A stretch of 52,822 nucleotides of DNA from an uncultured Rhodospirillales bacterium. Lineage in GTDB: Bacteria; Pseudomonadota; Alphaproteobacteria; Kiloniellales; Kiloniellaceae. Shown here one piece after another: positions 1-8,966 of the stretch. Position 1 is the stretch's first letter. Every line of letters starts with the position of its first letter. Position numbers and translations under genes: made by a program. Under the pieces are notes generated by a model. The model made no database searches. It was not told the origin of the DNA and saw only the letters and a program-made list of their open reading frames with translations. Location: NCBI GenBank assembly GCA_913060675.1, contig CAJXUS010000030.1:1-52822 (forward strand), given 5' to 3'.

Positions 1-34
1 TGACAGATAACGCCAACAAAACGGTTAACTGTCA
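1..34 (-). terminator. Inverted repeat downstream of the acyl-CoA ligase
   Basis: TGACAGATAAC (1-11) and GTTAACTGTCA (24-34) form an 11-bp stem with one mismatch and a 12-nt loop, starting 24 bp beyond the stop of the ligase gene on the minus strand. It is likely the operon's 3' hairpin, but any T-tract would lie outside the window. Confidence 0.4.
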
Positions 35-57
35 GATCAAGTCGCGACTACTACACT

Positions 58-1305
58 TTAGCTTATTACGTTTTGTCGAGTATCGTTAATAACCTTACCA
101 TCATTGGGTAATTTACCAACGGTTTCAAAAACAACTTCTCCACGTAATCGGCATTCTATACGAATTGTATCAGCAATCCGTTTTTCAAGTTCGTCATTTC
201 CTATGTAATTATGAACTTCACAATGCAAGACCATGTTGTCTTTACCGTCCCTATCGGAAACTTCTAGCCGAGCCTTGGTAATTTCGTCATACTTTTCCAC
301 TACCCGAGCAACCTGTTCTGGGTGGATAAACATTCCCCGAACCTTGGTGGTTTGATCTGCACGTCCCATCCAGCCCTTAATCCGACGATTGGTTCTCCCG
401 CAAGGGCTTTGCCCTTCGAGAATGGCCGAGAGATCGCCTGTTGCAAATCGGATAAGTGGATAATTGGGGTTAAAACAGGTAACAATAACTTCTCCGACTT
501 CACCATCACAGACGAGATCACCCGTACCGGGGCGAACGATTTCGACAATAACATCTTCGTCGATAATCATGCCATCCATCACGTCACTTTCATACGCGAT
601 TAGACCAACATCAGCTGTGGCATAACATTGACGGATATGTATGCCTCTGTCTTCGTAATATCGCCTCAAATCTGGAAAAAGCGGCCCACCAGTAACAAGA
701 GCTTTGTTTATGGAGGTAACAGGCGTACCCAAATCGTCAGCTCTTTCCAGAATAATTTTCAGAAAGTCGGGCGTTCCCATATAGGTATCGGACTGAAAGC
801 GGTTAATTGCTTTAACTTGATCTTCGGTTTGTCCTACTCCTCCGGGAAATACAGCGCAGCCCAATGTTCGAGCAGCATAATCAAACATAATCCCTGCGGG
901 GGTAAAGTGATAAGCAAAACAGTTGTGAGCAATTCCCCCCTTCCGAAGGCCAACAGCATAAAGAGCACGCGCCACGCGCCATATATCTTCATCTTTGCCC
1001 TGCGGCTCTACAATTGGTCCTGGGGATAAAAATAATCGCGCCATTTCACCAGCAGGAACCATCCCAAGCCCACCAAAGGGCGGCGCTGTGTTTTGGAGTT
1101 CAATCAGCTCGGACTTTCTCACGATTGGCAGAGCCGCAAGATCCGAAATAGACTTAAGATCTCCGGTATCGATCCGTGATAATGTTTTGCCATAAAACGG
1201 CGATAATTCTTTTGCTGAGTTGATCAGGTCGCATAATTTCTCAAGATGATCATTTTCGCGCTCATTTTGGCTGCGAATTTCTTTATAATCAAAATATTCA
1301 CTCAT
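58..1305 (-). CDS. Phenylacetate-CoA ligase family (PaaK-like) acyl-CoA ligase
   Basis: A 415-residue AMP-forming ligase of the short PaaK type, the usual length for that family. The order fits: N-terminal helical part, a glycine-rich nucleotide-binding stretch near 205-210 (ALVTGGPLFP), then the IRFATGDLSAI motif and a small C-terminal swivelling domain. Such enzymes join a carboxylic acid, often aromatic, to CoA in the cytoplasm using ATP. The gene is last in the minus-strand uptake operon, 79 bp after livF, and is the second CoA ligase there. An imported acid is therefore probably its substrate. Phenylacetate itself is not supported because no paa ring-cleavage genes are nearby. The family is sure; the substrate is not. 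Confidence 0.85.
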   Translation of the reverse strand: MSEYFDYKEIRSQNERENDHLEKLCDLINSAKELSPFYGKTLSRIDTGDLKSISDLAALPIVRKSELIELQNTAPPFGGLGMVPAGEMARLFLSPGPIVEPQGKDEDIWRVARALYAVGLRKGGIAHNCFAYHFTPAGIMFDYAARTLGCAVFPGGVGQTEDQVKAINRFQSDTYMGTPDFLKIILERADDLGTPVTSINKALVTGGPLFPDLRRYYEDRGIHIRQCYATADVGLIAYESDVMDGMIIDEDVIVEIVRPGTGDLVCDGEVGEVIVTCFNPNYPLIRFATGDLSAILEGQSPCGRTNRRIKGWMGRADQTTKVRGMFIHPEQVARVVEKYDEITKARLEVSDRDGKDNMVLHCEVHNYIGNDELEKRIADTIRIECRLRGEVVFETVGKLPNDGKVINDTRQNVIS

Positions 1306-1330
1306 ATTACAGCATTCCAGATTTTGCTAA

Positions 1331-1354
1331 AATCAGGTTAGGACAAACCTGATT
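1331..1354 (-). terminator. Intercistronic hairpin between livF and the PaaK-like gene
   Basis: AATCAGGTT (1331-1339) and AACCTGATT (1346-1354) form a perfect 9-bp stem with a 6-nt loop. The T-run on the minus side is poor, so this may be an attenuating or mRNA-stabilising stem rather than a full terminator. Confidence 0.4.
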
Positions 1355-1384
1355 AAAGAAATTTTTAAAGCAAAGTCTTTTCTA

Positions 1385-2212
1385 TTAGAGCCAACGTTTA
1401 CGGCGTTTGAATGACTTGATGTTTTTAAAGGATTTACGCTCACTACCACCCCCGCCAAGATAAAACTCTTTAACGTCTTCGTTATTCATCAGCTCTTCAG
1501 CAGTACCGTCGAGAACGATTTTGCCATTTTCCATGATGTAACCGTAATCGGCCGCTCTCAGTGCCATGTTGGCATTCTGTTCAACCAGAAGAACTGAAAT
1601 CCCCAGTTCCCGGTTCATGCGTTTAATAATACCAAATACTTCTTTTACCAGCAGGGGAGACAGCCCCATCGAAGGTTCATCCATCATAATAAGATCAGGT
1701 CGAGCCATAAGTGAGCGCCCAATGGCCAGCATCTGTTGCTCTCCACCCGAAAGATAACCAGCTAGGCCTGTTCGCTCTTTCAAACGTGGGAAGTAATTGA
1801 AAACCTTTTCAATATCCCCAGCCACGTTTTTTTGAGGTTGGGTGAAAGCGCCAAGTCGAAGGTTTTCCAGCACAGTCATATCATGGATAATTCCGCGCCC
1901 TTCCATAACCAGAAATGTACCATTACGCACACGTTTTTCCGGTGGCATTTTCGTTATGTCTATGCCGTCATAAATGATATCGCCGCGGCTGACTTCTCCG
2001 TCTTCAGATCCGAGCAGTCCTGCAATGGCTTTGAGTGTCGTGGATTTTCCAGCCCCATTCGCCCCAAGAAGAGCTGTAATCTGTCCACGTTTCGCAGTCA
2101 GGTTTAACCCGCGTAAAACCAGAATAACTTCGTTGAAGACCACTTCAATATTATTCACCGAAAGAATGGTGTCACTTTGAGGCTGACTTTGCAGTTTTGA
2201 GACAGTACTCAT
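1385..2212 (-). CDS. livF: Branched-chain-type ABC transporter ATP-binding protein (LivF)
   Basis: ATPase of a HAAT-family importer. Walker A GANGAGKS, signature LSGGEQQM and Walker B LIMMDEP are all present, and the ~275-residue length suits LivF. I chose the ATG at 2212 (MSTVSKLQ), preceded by AAAGG at good spacing. The upstream extension would run through a hairpin belonging to the previous gene. It pairs with LivG at the head of the operon to drive the LivH/LivM permease. A C-terminal tail rich in Lys/Arg/Ser is slightly longer than in classic LivF. Confidence 0.93.
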   Translation of the reverse strand: MSTVSKLQSQPQSDTILSVNNIEVVFNEVILVLRGLNLTAKRGQITALLGANGAGKSTTLKAIAGLLGSEDGEVSRGDIIYDGIDITKMPPEKRVRNGTFLVMEGRGIIHDMTVLENLRLGAFTQPQKNVAGDIEKVFNYFPRLKERTGLAGYLSGGEQQMLAIGRSLMARPDLIMMDEPSMGLSPLLVKEVFGIIKRMNRELGISVLLVEQNANMALRAADYGYIMENGKIVLDGTAEELMNNEDVKEFYLGGGGSERKSFKNIKSFKRRKRWL

Positions 2213-2263
2213 GTTCAGAACCTTTAGGTGGCAGAAAAGCATCGAAAAATCATCATTCGTTAA

Positions 2264-2293
2264 AACAGGCCCATTCCACTGAACGGGCCTGTT
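2264..2293 (-). terminator. Hairpin after the substrate-binding protein gene
   Basis: AACAGGCCC (2264-2272) and GGGCCTGTT (2285-2293) form a perfect 9-bp stem 10 bp past the stop of the binding-protein gene, followed on the minus strand by TTTTAAC. Such stems often let the binding protein be made in excess over the downstream ATPase. Confidence 0.55.
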
Positions 2294-2303
2294 ATAGAGT
2301 GAC

Positions 2304-3530
2304 TTAGTAACCAATCCAGTCGTCACGACGCGGTAACGTCATCTCGGCAATACGCTCGATGTTTACAGCACCATCTTCGAATGAACCTCTGTTGATAGAA
2401 ACAACCGTGCTTCCACGGTGATCTTCAGATGTCCAGGTAGATGGCAAACAAACGCCTTCGAGACCTTTTGGTGTCCAGCCTTTGTTTACATACATACCCT
2501 GTTTGATATTTTCACCAGTAATACCGCCATTAGCCTTGGCCCATTCCATTGCTTCTTTCATGTAGAAAGCTGAGCAAACACCGCGAATATAGTGATGAGT
2601 AGGTTTGGTATCCTTAGCAAAACCACTCATATCAGCGATTTTGTAAACCAGATCCATACCATCCGCATGGGCATCCCAAAATGGTGTTGCTGTCGGGAAA
2701 ATATAGTTCTGAGCTTCAGCGGCTTGAATAGTCTGATAATCACCCGCCCAGACGTTCCCCATATAGGTGACATCCGCGCCTACTGTTTTACAGGATTTGA
2801 GCAAGGAAACGACAGATCCACCAAGGTTGCCGACATAAGCGTAATTTGCGCCTGACTCTTTAATCGTCAAGCACTGTGCTTTGAAGTCTCCCGGTCCAAG
2901 CGGCACCACAACAGGCGGTAAAACATTTAGACCAAGTTCAGTAGCATACTCTGCACAGCCCTCTTTAGGAGCGTTTGGATAAGGATGGTTATCCCCTGTA
3001 TGTATGAACTTAGGATCACTGATGCCTTTTTCATTGGCATCACCCGCAGCCCACTGAACAAGTGCGCGACAAGCGTCGGTGTATGAAGGGCCATAGAAGA
3101 AATTGTAGGGGGCCGGCTTTTTCGTTCTAGGATTTTTACCCGTTGGATCGGTTAAGTGTCCCGAATAAGAGGCTGACCAAACTGGAATCTCATCTTTGGC
3201 AACAAATCCGATAAGCGCTTCAGTATCTCCTGTACCCCAGCCCTGAAGAGCAATCATGCCCTTGGATTTCCACTTTTTATAGTTGGCAATCGCTTGTGGA
3301 ACCTTATAGGCGTAATCGATTGTTTCCATATCAATCTTAGTGCCAGCAATGCCGCCAGTAGAGTTGATATAATCAACTGCGTCCCGCACACCTGGTCCGT
3401 AAGATTTACTAACATAAGATGTCGGACCTGTGTAGTCGACAAGGTGCCCGACAAAAATGGAATCTTCTGCTAAGGCCGGGCTGCTTGCTGCCGCCAGGGC
3501 TAATGTTGCGGCGAGAATGCGCTGCTTCAT
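2304..3530 (-). CDS. ABC transporter periplasmic substrate-binding protein (LivK-type)
   Basis: A 408-residue binding protein of the periplasmic-binding-protein type I fold used by HAAT importers. A Sec signal peptide spans about residues 1-21 (hydrophobic core AATLALAAASS, cleavage after ALA). Mature motifs include the early VDYTGPTS stretch and several Cys residues. The RBS AGGGAG lies 6 nt before the ATG. It captures ligand in the periplasm for LivH/LivM. It is larger than E. coli LivK and resembles the group found beside acyl-CoA ligases, so the ligand may be an organic acid rather than leucine; this is inference from the neighbours. Confidence 0.9.
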   Translation of the reverse strand: MKQRILAATLALAAASSPALAEDSIFVGHLVDYTGPTSYVSKSYGPGVRDAVDYINSTGGIAGTKIDMETIDYAYKVPQAIANYKKWKSKGMIALQGWGTGDTEALIGFVAKDEIPVWSASYSGHLTDPTGKNPRTKKPAPYNFFYGPSYTDACRALVQWAAGDANEKGISDPKFIHTGDNHPYPNAPKEGCAEYATELGLNVLPPVVVPLGPGDFKAQCLTIKESGANYAYVGNLGGSVVSLLKSCKTVGADVTYMGNVWAGDYQTIQAAEAQNYIFPTATPFWDAHADGMDLVYKIADMSGFAKDTKPTHHYIRGVCSAFYMKEAMEWAKANGGITGENIKQGMYVNKGWTPKGLEGVCLPSTWTSEDHRGSTVVSINRGSFEDGAVNIERIAEMTLPRRDDWIGY

Positions 3531-3600
3531 GTCTTACTCCCTATTGGCGGCATATTATTATGATCTCTACCCCGGCCGCCGCGGTATAAAGGTTCCTCTC

Positions 3601-4665
3601 TTAGTGAGAGAATGGATAGAGTTTCCAACTGGCCCTGATTAGGCGCCAGCGGTGAATTAAGCCTTCTGGCTCAAAGATCAAAAATAGAATAATCACTGCG
3701 CCAACTGACATTTCCTTGATGTAGGCTTTACTCTGTTCGATACCGGGGAAAATAACGGCTACACCACTGGCTGCATCTTCCATAAACTGTGGTAACAACA
3801 GGATAAAAGCAGTCCCGAGAAGGGTTCCGGCAATAGAGCCCATCCCTCCAATAATAATCATGGCAAGGAATTGAATTGAAAGTAGAATAGTGAAGCCTTC
3901 AACTGAGACGTATTGCAAATAGTGCGCATAAAGAGCACCACCTACGCCAGCAAAGAAACTGGAAACACCAAAGGACATAATCCGGTAATGGGTAAGGTTA
4001 ATCCCCATGATCTCTGCGGACAGGTAATGGTCGCGAACAGCAACCAAGGCGCGTCCATCACGAGAGCGACGGAGGTTACTCACGGCAAGGAATGAGACCA
4101 CAACCCAGAAAAGAACGAGGTAGAAATACTTCTGGTCCGTATCAAGATCGATACCTAGAAAGTTCACCACTTCAGCTGCTGAACCATACGCCCCACCAGA
4201 GAACCAATCCGCCCGTGAAAAGAAATCTTGTAGAATAAACTGAGAAGCAAGTGTCGCGATTGCGAGGTAAAGTCCTTTCAGACGCGCAGCAGGAATACCA
4301 AAGATCATTCCAACAGCCGTTGTCATAAGCCCAGCAAGAGGAATACAGAGAAATACCGGTATTCCCGTGGTATTATTTAGCCAAGCTGATGCAAAAGCTC
4401 CAAAGCCAAAGAAGGCTGAATGGCCTAGAGATATTTGCCCGGTAAAGCCCACAAGAACATTGAGCCCGAGCGCCGCAATCCCATAGATGCCAATGGTAAT
4501 CATTTGACTGAGATAATAATCGTTCAAAAAGAACGGCGAGATTAGTAGAGCAGCAATCCCAAGATAAACGATCCGACCTTCGACTTTTGTCCGAAACAAC
4601 GATGTATCGTCGCTATAGGTTGTTCTGAAATCACCACAAGGGCGCGGATGAGGAACATGTGACAT
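3601..4665 (-). CDS. livM: Branched-chain-type ABC transporter permease (LivM)
   Basis: Inner-membrane permease of 354 residues with about nine hydrophobic segments. It has the LivM-typical stretch GLNVLVGFTGQISLGHSAFF and a cytoplasmic EAA-like loop around LVAVRDHYLSAEIMGI. It begins 18 bp after livH and forms the translocation pore with LivH. The 70-bp gap to the following binding-protein gene includes that gene's own RBS and a GC-rich inverted GGCGGC/GCCGCC pair. Confidence 0.93.
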   Translation of the reverse strand: MSHVPHPRPCGDFRTTYSDDTSLFRTKVEGRIVYLGIAALLISPFFLNDYYLSQMITIGIYGIAALGLNVLVGFTGQISLGHSAFFGFGAFASAWLNNTTGIPVFLCIPLAGLMTTAVGMIFGIPAARLKGLYLAIATLASQFILQDFFSRADWFSGGAYGSAAEVVNFLGIDLDTDQKYFYLVLFWVVVSFLAVSNLRRSRDGRALVAVRDHYLSAEIMGINLTHYRIMSFGVSSFFAGVGGALYAHYLQYVSVEGFTILLSIQFLAMIIIGGMGSIAGTLLGTAFILLLPQFMEDAASGVAVIFPGIEQSKAYIKEMSVGAVIILFLIFEPEGLIHRWRLIRASWKLYPFSH

Positions 4666-4683
4666 AACTTAAACCACTCCCTT

Positions 4684-5577
4684 TTAAATACGTTCAATAT
4701 CTTTGGTGCCAAACAGCCCATAGGGCCGGATCATCAGGATAATGATCAATACATAGAACGGTGCGACGGTATAAAGGTTACCGATATGAAGGAACTGACC
4801 ATCAAAAAACTCAGCCATATTTTCCAGCACACCAATAATCACACCACCAATAACGGCCCCGATAATTGAATCAAGCCCTCCAACGATAACGGCTGGAAAA
4901 ACCTTGATCCCGATGATTGCCAAGGAATTAGAAACGGCATTTACCAACCCGAGCACGACCCCGGCGATACAGGAAACCAGGGCTGAAATCGCCCAAGCCA
5001 TGGCAAAAACCTGCTTTACCGAAATCCCCAAACTTTGTGCAACTTGCTGGTTAAAAGCCGTAGCTCGCATCGCCAGACCATAGCGAGAATATTTGAAGAA
5101 GTAGTAGAACAATCCCATCACAAGGAGCGAGAGTACCAACGACATGAGATACGCCATTTCCACCTGTAACCCGCCGATCATGACTGTTTCTTCGCCAAAC
5201 ACGGATGGAAAACTTTCTGCGGAATTCCCAAACACCCAATTCATCAAAGCTTGCATGAAAATTGAGAGACCAATGGTCACCATGATGACCGAGATAATTG
5301 GCTCTCCAATCAACGGCCTGAGAATGACCATTTGAACCAAGATGCCAAAGATCGTCATAAATGCCATTGCAAATAAAAATGCCAAGACGAAAGGCAATTG
5401 CCATTTTAAGACAAAGAACCAACAGACCCAGGCACCCAATACCAGGAACTCACCCTGGGCAAAGTTTACTACTTGGGTTGATTTGTAGATTAAAACAAAA
5501 CACATAGCGACAACACCATAGAGCATGCCCACGATGATACCATTGATCAAAAGCTGGAATAAAAGGTCCCAATTCAT
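4684..5577 (-). CDS. livH: Branched-chain-type ABC transporter permease (LivH)
   Basis: A 297-residue membrane protein. It carries the LivH signatures NGIIVGMLYGVVAM at the N-terminus, VNFAQGEFLVLGAW, the EAA-like loop YGLAMRATAFNQQVAQSLGI, and the C-terminal RPYGLFG. The start ATG is one base after the stop of the upstream acyl-CoA ligase, so the genes are translationally linked. It is the partner of LivM. Confidence 0.94.
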   Translation of the reverse strand: MNWDLLFQLLINGIIVGMLYGVVAMCFVLIYKSTQVVNFAQGEFLVLGAWVCWFFVLKWQLPFVLAFLFAMAFMTIFGILVQMVILRPLIGEPIISVIMVTIGLSIFMQALMNWVFGNSAESFPSVFGEETVMIGGLQVEMAYLMSLVLSLLVMGLFYYFFKYSRYGLAMRATAFNQQVAQSLGISVKQVFAMAWAISALVSCIAGVVLGLVNAVSNSLAIIGIKVFPAVIVGGLDSIIGAVIGGVIIGVLENMAEFFDGQFLHIGNLYTVAPFYVLIIILMIRPYGLFGTKDIERI

Positions 5578-5578
5578 T

Positions 5579-7561
5579 TTACTCTTCCCCTTCCAGCGTT
5601 TCGATTTTTAAGGACGTAACAACACGTTGTTTTGAACCATCTTGAAAATGAATAACAGTATCGATATCAACGTGGTCATCACCGGAATAAAGCGTGTCGA
5701 TAATATCTCCATACTTATCTGCAATCACGCCACGACGAACCTTACGCGTCCGAGTTAATTCGCCGTCATCCGCATCGAGTTCTTTATAAAGCAACAGAAA
5801 TTTTTTGATTTTCTGTGCAGGAGGCAGCGTTTTATTGACCATCTCGACTTCAGCTCGCAACTGCTCGTACACAGCAGATTGAGCAGAAAGATCGGTATAG
5901 GTAGTAAACCGTAGCCTTCTTTTTTCAGCCCATTTAGACACGATAGGATAACGAATGCAGATCATTGCAGTGAGGTAAGGTTTATCAACTCCCACAATAA
6001 CCGCCTCAGCAACGAAAGTTGAAAATTTCAATTTATTTTCAATATATTGCGGAGAGAACTTAACCCCTTCTGAAGTCTTCGCCAGATCTTTGATGCGATC
6101 GATAACAACCAGATGCCCATCATCATTAAAGTAACCGGCATCCCCTGTTAAAAACCAACCATCATCGCCGAAGGTCTCTTTAGAAGCCTCTTCGTTTTTG
6201 TAGTACCCCCGCATCATGTTGCCATGGTTGACGCAGATCTCTCCAAGTCCTTCTTTGTCCGGATTATCAATCCGAAGTTCGACACCTGGCATCGGAGACC
6301 CAACACTCTCATGATTAACATCATCACCCTTATGAATGGTGTGCGCGCCGAGAGATTCAGTTTGACCATAAAGCTGTCGAAGGGGTATTCCCATCGAGAG
6401 AAAGAACTTAAAGGTATCCGGCCCCATTGCTGCGCCGCCTGTTGCTGCTGACTTGAGATTTTTAAAACCAAGACGATCTCTTAACGCACGCATTAACAAC
6501 CATTCGGCAGCGACTGATTCTTTACCTTTATCCAAAGCCGCGAGGCCTTTTTTAGCGCCCCATTCATACATCTTTTGCTTCCAAACACTGGAATCCATCA
6601 TCCGTGCACGAACATCGGCGGCAATCGTCTCCCAAACCCTCGGGGCAAGAAGAACAAAACTCGGCCCTACTTCTCGCAAGTCAGCCATAACTGTTGACTG
6701 TGCTTCGGGGAAATTCACTCTCATGCGAGCAATCAAATTCCAGGCAACCGAATACATTTGCTCCATCACCCAACTCAGGGGAAGTACAGCAAGGTATTCA
6801 TCTTCTGGTGTTTTTGGATCAGCACGCAAATAAGAAGCTGCATGACCAAGAAAAGAGCGGTGTGGCCACATCGAAAGCTTTGGGTTGGAAGTCGTTCCAG
6901 AAGTGGTACAGAGTACGGCGACATCATCACAATCCGTTTCCTCTACCATTTTCTCATAGGCAGAGGCATCTTCGTTCAACACACTTTGACCTAGAGCCTC
7001 AAGCTCCTCTAGGGACATCAACCTCGGATCGTCATACTTTCTCATCCCTCTTGGATCGGTATAAACAATGTGTTTGATTGACGAAATTCGATCTTCCAAA
7101 TTTAAAAACTTATCAACCTGCTCTTCATCTTCGGCAATGACGATCTTTGGTTCTGTGTAGTCGGTTAGATAAGCAATTTCATCTTCAAGTGCATCCCGAT
7201 AAATTCCCATGCTCATTGCTCGGCAACTGTGTGCCGCAATCTCTCCCCAGACCCATTCAACCCGGTTATCGCCGATCAAAACAACTGTATCACCAGAAGT
7301 TATACCGAGCTTTGCCATCCCCAACGACATCCGAGAAACGTGATCGTAAAAATCTTTCCAAGTGAAGATATTCCAGATACCAAATTCTTTTTCACGTTGG
7401 GCAACATCGCTTGAGAAGTTTTTTGCATTGTAGGAAAGAATTTTAGGCAGAGTGTTATAGATCGAAACGTCGGCAGAACTATCCGGTATAGGTGCCCAGG
7501 CGATTTGATCTCCGTGGACCGTGGTTCGGCTTGGTCCTTGAGCAATATTCGTTGTACTCAT
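5579..7561 (-). CDS. Long-chain-type acyl-CoA synthetase (AMP-forming) embedded in the liv operon
   Basis: A 660-residue ANL-superfamily ligase. It shows the phosphate loop TTSGTTSNPK, the YGQTES adenylate motif, the TGDAGY hinge region and a lid with VIDRIKDLAKTSEGVK that contains the catalytic-Lys region. Length and domain order match FadD/long-chain synthetases with a lid domain. Its ATG overlaps the livG stop (ATGA) and its stop sits one base before livH, so it is part of the transport operon. It probably activates the imported acid at the membrane (vectorial acylation); the substrate cannot be told from sequence. The P-loop has Asn-Pro-Lys rather than the commoner Pro-Lys-Gly spacing. 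Confidence 0.92.
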   Translation of the reverse strand: MSTTNIAQGPSRTTVHGDQIAWAPIPDSSADVSIYNTLPKILSYNAKNFSSDVAQREKEFGIWNIFTWKDFYDHVSRMSLGMAKLGITSGDTVVLIGDNRVEWVWGEIAAHSCRAMSMGIYRDALEDEIAYLTDYTEPKIVIAEDEEQVDKFLNLEDRISSIKHIVYTDPRGMRKYDDPRLMSLEELEALGQSVLNEDASAYEKMVEETDCDDVAVLCTTSGTTSNPKLSMWPHRSFLGHAASYLRADPKTPEDEYLAVLPLSWVMEQMYSVAWNLIARMRVNFPEAQSTVMADLREVGPSFVLLAPRVWETIAADVRARMMDSSVWKQKMYEWGAKKGLAALDKGKESVAAEWLLMRALRDRLGFKNLKSAATGGAAMGPDTFKFFLSMGIPLRQLYGQTESLGAHTIHKGDDVNHESVGSPMPGVELRIDNPDKEGLGEICVNHGNMMRGYYKNEEASKETFGDDGWFLTGDAGYFNDDGHLVVIDRIKDLAKTSEGVKFSPQYIENKLKFSTFVAEAVIVGVDKPYLTAMICIRYPIVSKWAEKRRLRFTTYTDLSAQSAVYEQLRAEVEMVNKTLPPAQKIKKFLLLYKELDADDGELTRTRKVRRGVIADKYGDIIDTLYSGDDHVDIDTVIHFQDGSKQRVVTSLKIETLEGEE

Positions 7562-8379
7562 AGTGCCACTGCCTCCGCTTCTTCGTCATGAAGCATCTCA
7601 TCTTCTTCACCGAGATAAGCATGGCGAACATGCTCGTTTTCCATTACTTCCTCAGGTGACCCAGCGGCAATCTTCTTCCCAAAATCAAGTACCATGACAC
7701 GGTTAGAGATATCCATAACCACCCCCATGTCGTGCTCAATCATCACAACGGTGACACCCAACTCTTCATTGAGATCCAGGATATATCGAGCCATATCCTC
7801 TTTTTCCTCAAGGTTCATACCTGCCATAGGTTCATCAAGAAGAATAAGATCGGGATCAATTGCGATGGCGCGTGCGAGTTCTACCCGTTTTCGAAGACCA
7901 TAGGATAAAGTCCCTGCAGGCTCATTCCTGACGTGTTGTATTTCAAGGAAATCGATGATGTCTTCAACATCCCGCCGGTGCTTGAGCTCTTCTTTGCGCG
8001 CCCCGCCAACCCAATAAAACATTCCCGTAAGAAAGTTGTTTTTAAGCAGGTGATGTCGACCAACCATAATATTGTCGATAACCGACATATGGCCAAAAAG
8101 TGCTAAATTCTGGAATGTTCGGCCAATCCCCATGGCGGCCCTATCATTGATAGAGCGACCAATCAGGTTCTTGCCGTTATAAATGATTTCACCTTCTTGA
8201 GGCTTATAACGTCCTGAAATACAGTTAAGCATGGATGTTTTACCGGCACCGTTAGGTCCGATAATTGAAAACACTTCCCCCTTGCGAACTGAAAAACTTA
8301 CGTCCGTCAAGGCACGGATACCCCCAAAGCGAAGACTAACTCCCTTCGCCTCGAGCAAAAGATCGCCCGATTGAACCAA
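7558..8379 (-). CDS. livG: Branched-chain-type ABC transporter ATP-binding protein (LivG)
   Basis: LivG ATPase with Walker A GPNGAGKT, the LSYG signature typical of LivG instead of LSGG, and Walker B LILLDEPMAG. No ATG lies near the N-terminus. The TTG at 8379 is preceded by GGGAG with 6-nt spacing and gives 273 residues. An in-frame TTG at 8406 is possible but has no RBS. A Glu-rich C-terminal tail (EEDEMLHDEEAEAVAL) is longer than in E. coli LivG. First structural gene of the operon after the MerR regulator. Confidence 0.92.
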   Translation of the reverse strand: MVQSGDLLLEAKGVSLRFGGIRALTDVSFSVRKGEVFSIIGPNGAGKTSMLNCISGRYKPQEGEIIYNGKNLIGRSINDRAAMGIGRTFQNLALFGHMSVIDNIMVGRHHLLKNNFLTGMFYWVGGARKEELKHRRDVEDIIDFLEIQHVRNEPAGTLSYGLRKRVELARAIAIDPDLILLDEPMAGMNLEEKEDMARYILDLNEELGVTVVMIEHDMGVVMDISNRVMVLDFGKKIAAGSPEEVMENEHVRHAYLGEEDEMLHDEEAEAVAL

Positions 8380-8417
8380 ACTTTTTCTCCCTGTCCCCAG
8401 CGACAATACAGTGGGTT

Positions 8418-8455
8418 TAGCCGCTTATTGTCCACGGCAATTATAGCCGCTTATT
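8418..8455 (-). promoter_or_regulatory. 12-bp direct repeat upstream of livG
   Basis: TAGCCGCTTATT occurs at 8418-8429 and 8444-8455, 26 bp apart, between the MerR-family gene and livG. No factor can be assigned; it is a candidate operator or a simple duplication. Confidence 0.35.
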
Positions 8456-8486
8456 CGTGTCCGTCAGGTTTACCTGGCCTTGCAGA

Positions 8487-8966
8487 TTAATCCCTTATGG
8501 ACCCTGCAATTGTTGGCCGATCTTTTGACGGCTTAGTAGACTGCTCTACCTCTTGTTCAGACAGGGAAGACATATGCGAGTATTTTCTCAACTCACCAAG
8601 ACGGCCAGCGGCGACAGCTTCTACTTCAGACATTTCAAGAAGGATATCATCAATATCCTGCCTCTTAGCCCTAAGCTGTGCCCTGTGCTTGGCAATACAC
8701 TCCAACAACCGTTGGATTTGCCCACTTTCGCCAGGTGCCAAGTCATACATTTCAATAATTTCACGAATTTCTGCCAAAGAGAAACCTAAACGTTTGCCTC
8801 TCAAAATCAGAATTAGTCTCGCTCGATCACGTGAATTGTATAAACGCTTGCGCCCTTCACGTTGGGGGTTGAGTAATTGTTCACTCTCGTAGAACCGCAA
8901 GGTCCGGGTTGTGATCCCAAACTCATTTGTCAGCTCTGTAATGCTATAAAAGCCCTGTCCATTCAT
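8487..8966 (-). CDS. MerR-family transcriptional regulator
   Basis: A 159-residue regulator. An N-terminal winged helix (YSITELTNEFGITTRTLRFY, then Arg/Leu-rich wing) is followed by a long dimerisation helix at about 75-125 and a Ser/Glu-rich tail. There is no metal-binding Cys pattern at the C-terminus. It therefore resembles the MerR group that controls branched-chain or fatty acid catabolism in Proteobacteria (LiuR-like) rather than metal sensors. It lies upstream of and in the same direction as the liv/acyl-CoA ligase operon, which it probably controls; the ligand could be a CoA thioester (inference). Confidence 0.88.
   Translation of the reverse strand: MNGQGFYSITELTNEFGITTRTLRFYESEQLLNPQREGRKRLYNSRDRARLILILRGKRLGFSLAEIREIIEMYDLAPGESGQIQRLLECIAKHRAQLRAKRQDIDDILLEMSEVEAVAAGRLGELRKYSHMSSLSEQEVEQSTKPSKDRPTIAGSIRD

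Noticed and set aside
58..1305. Phenylacetate degradation (paa) cluster
   Set aside because: Only a PaaK-like ligase is present; no paaABCDE-type genes occur in the window.
2213..2326. N-terminal extension of LivF
   Set aside because: It would be encoded across the hairpin after the binding-protein gene and lacks an RBS; the ATG at 2212 fits the family.
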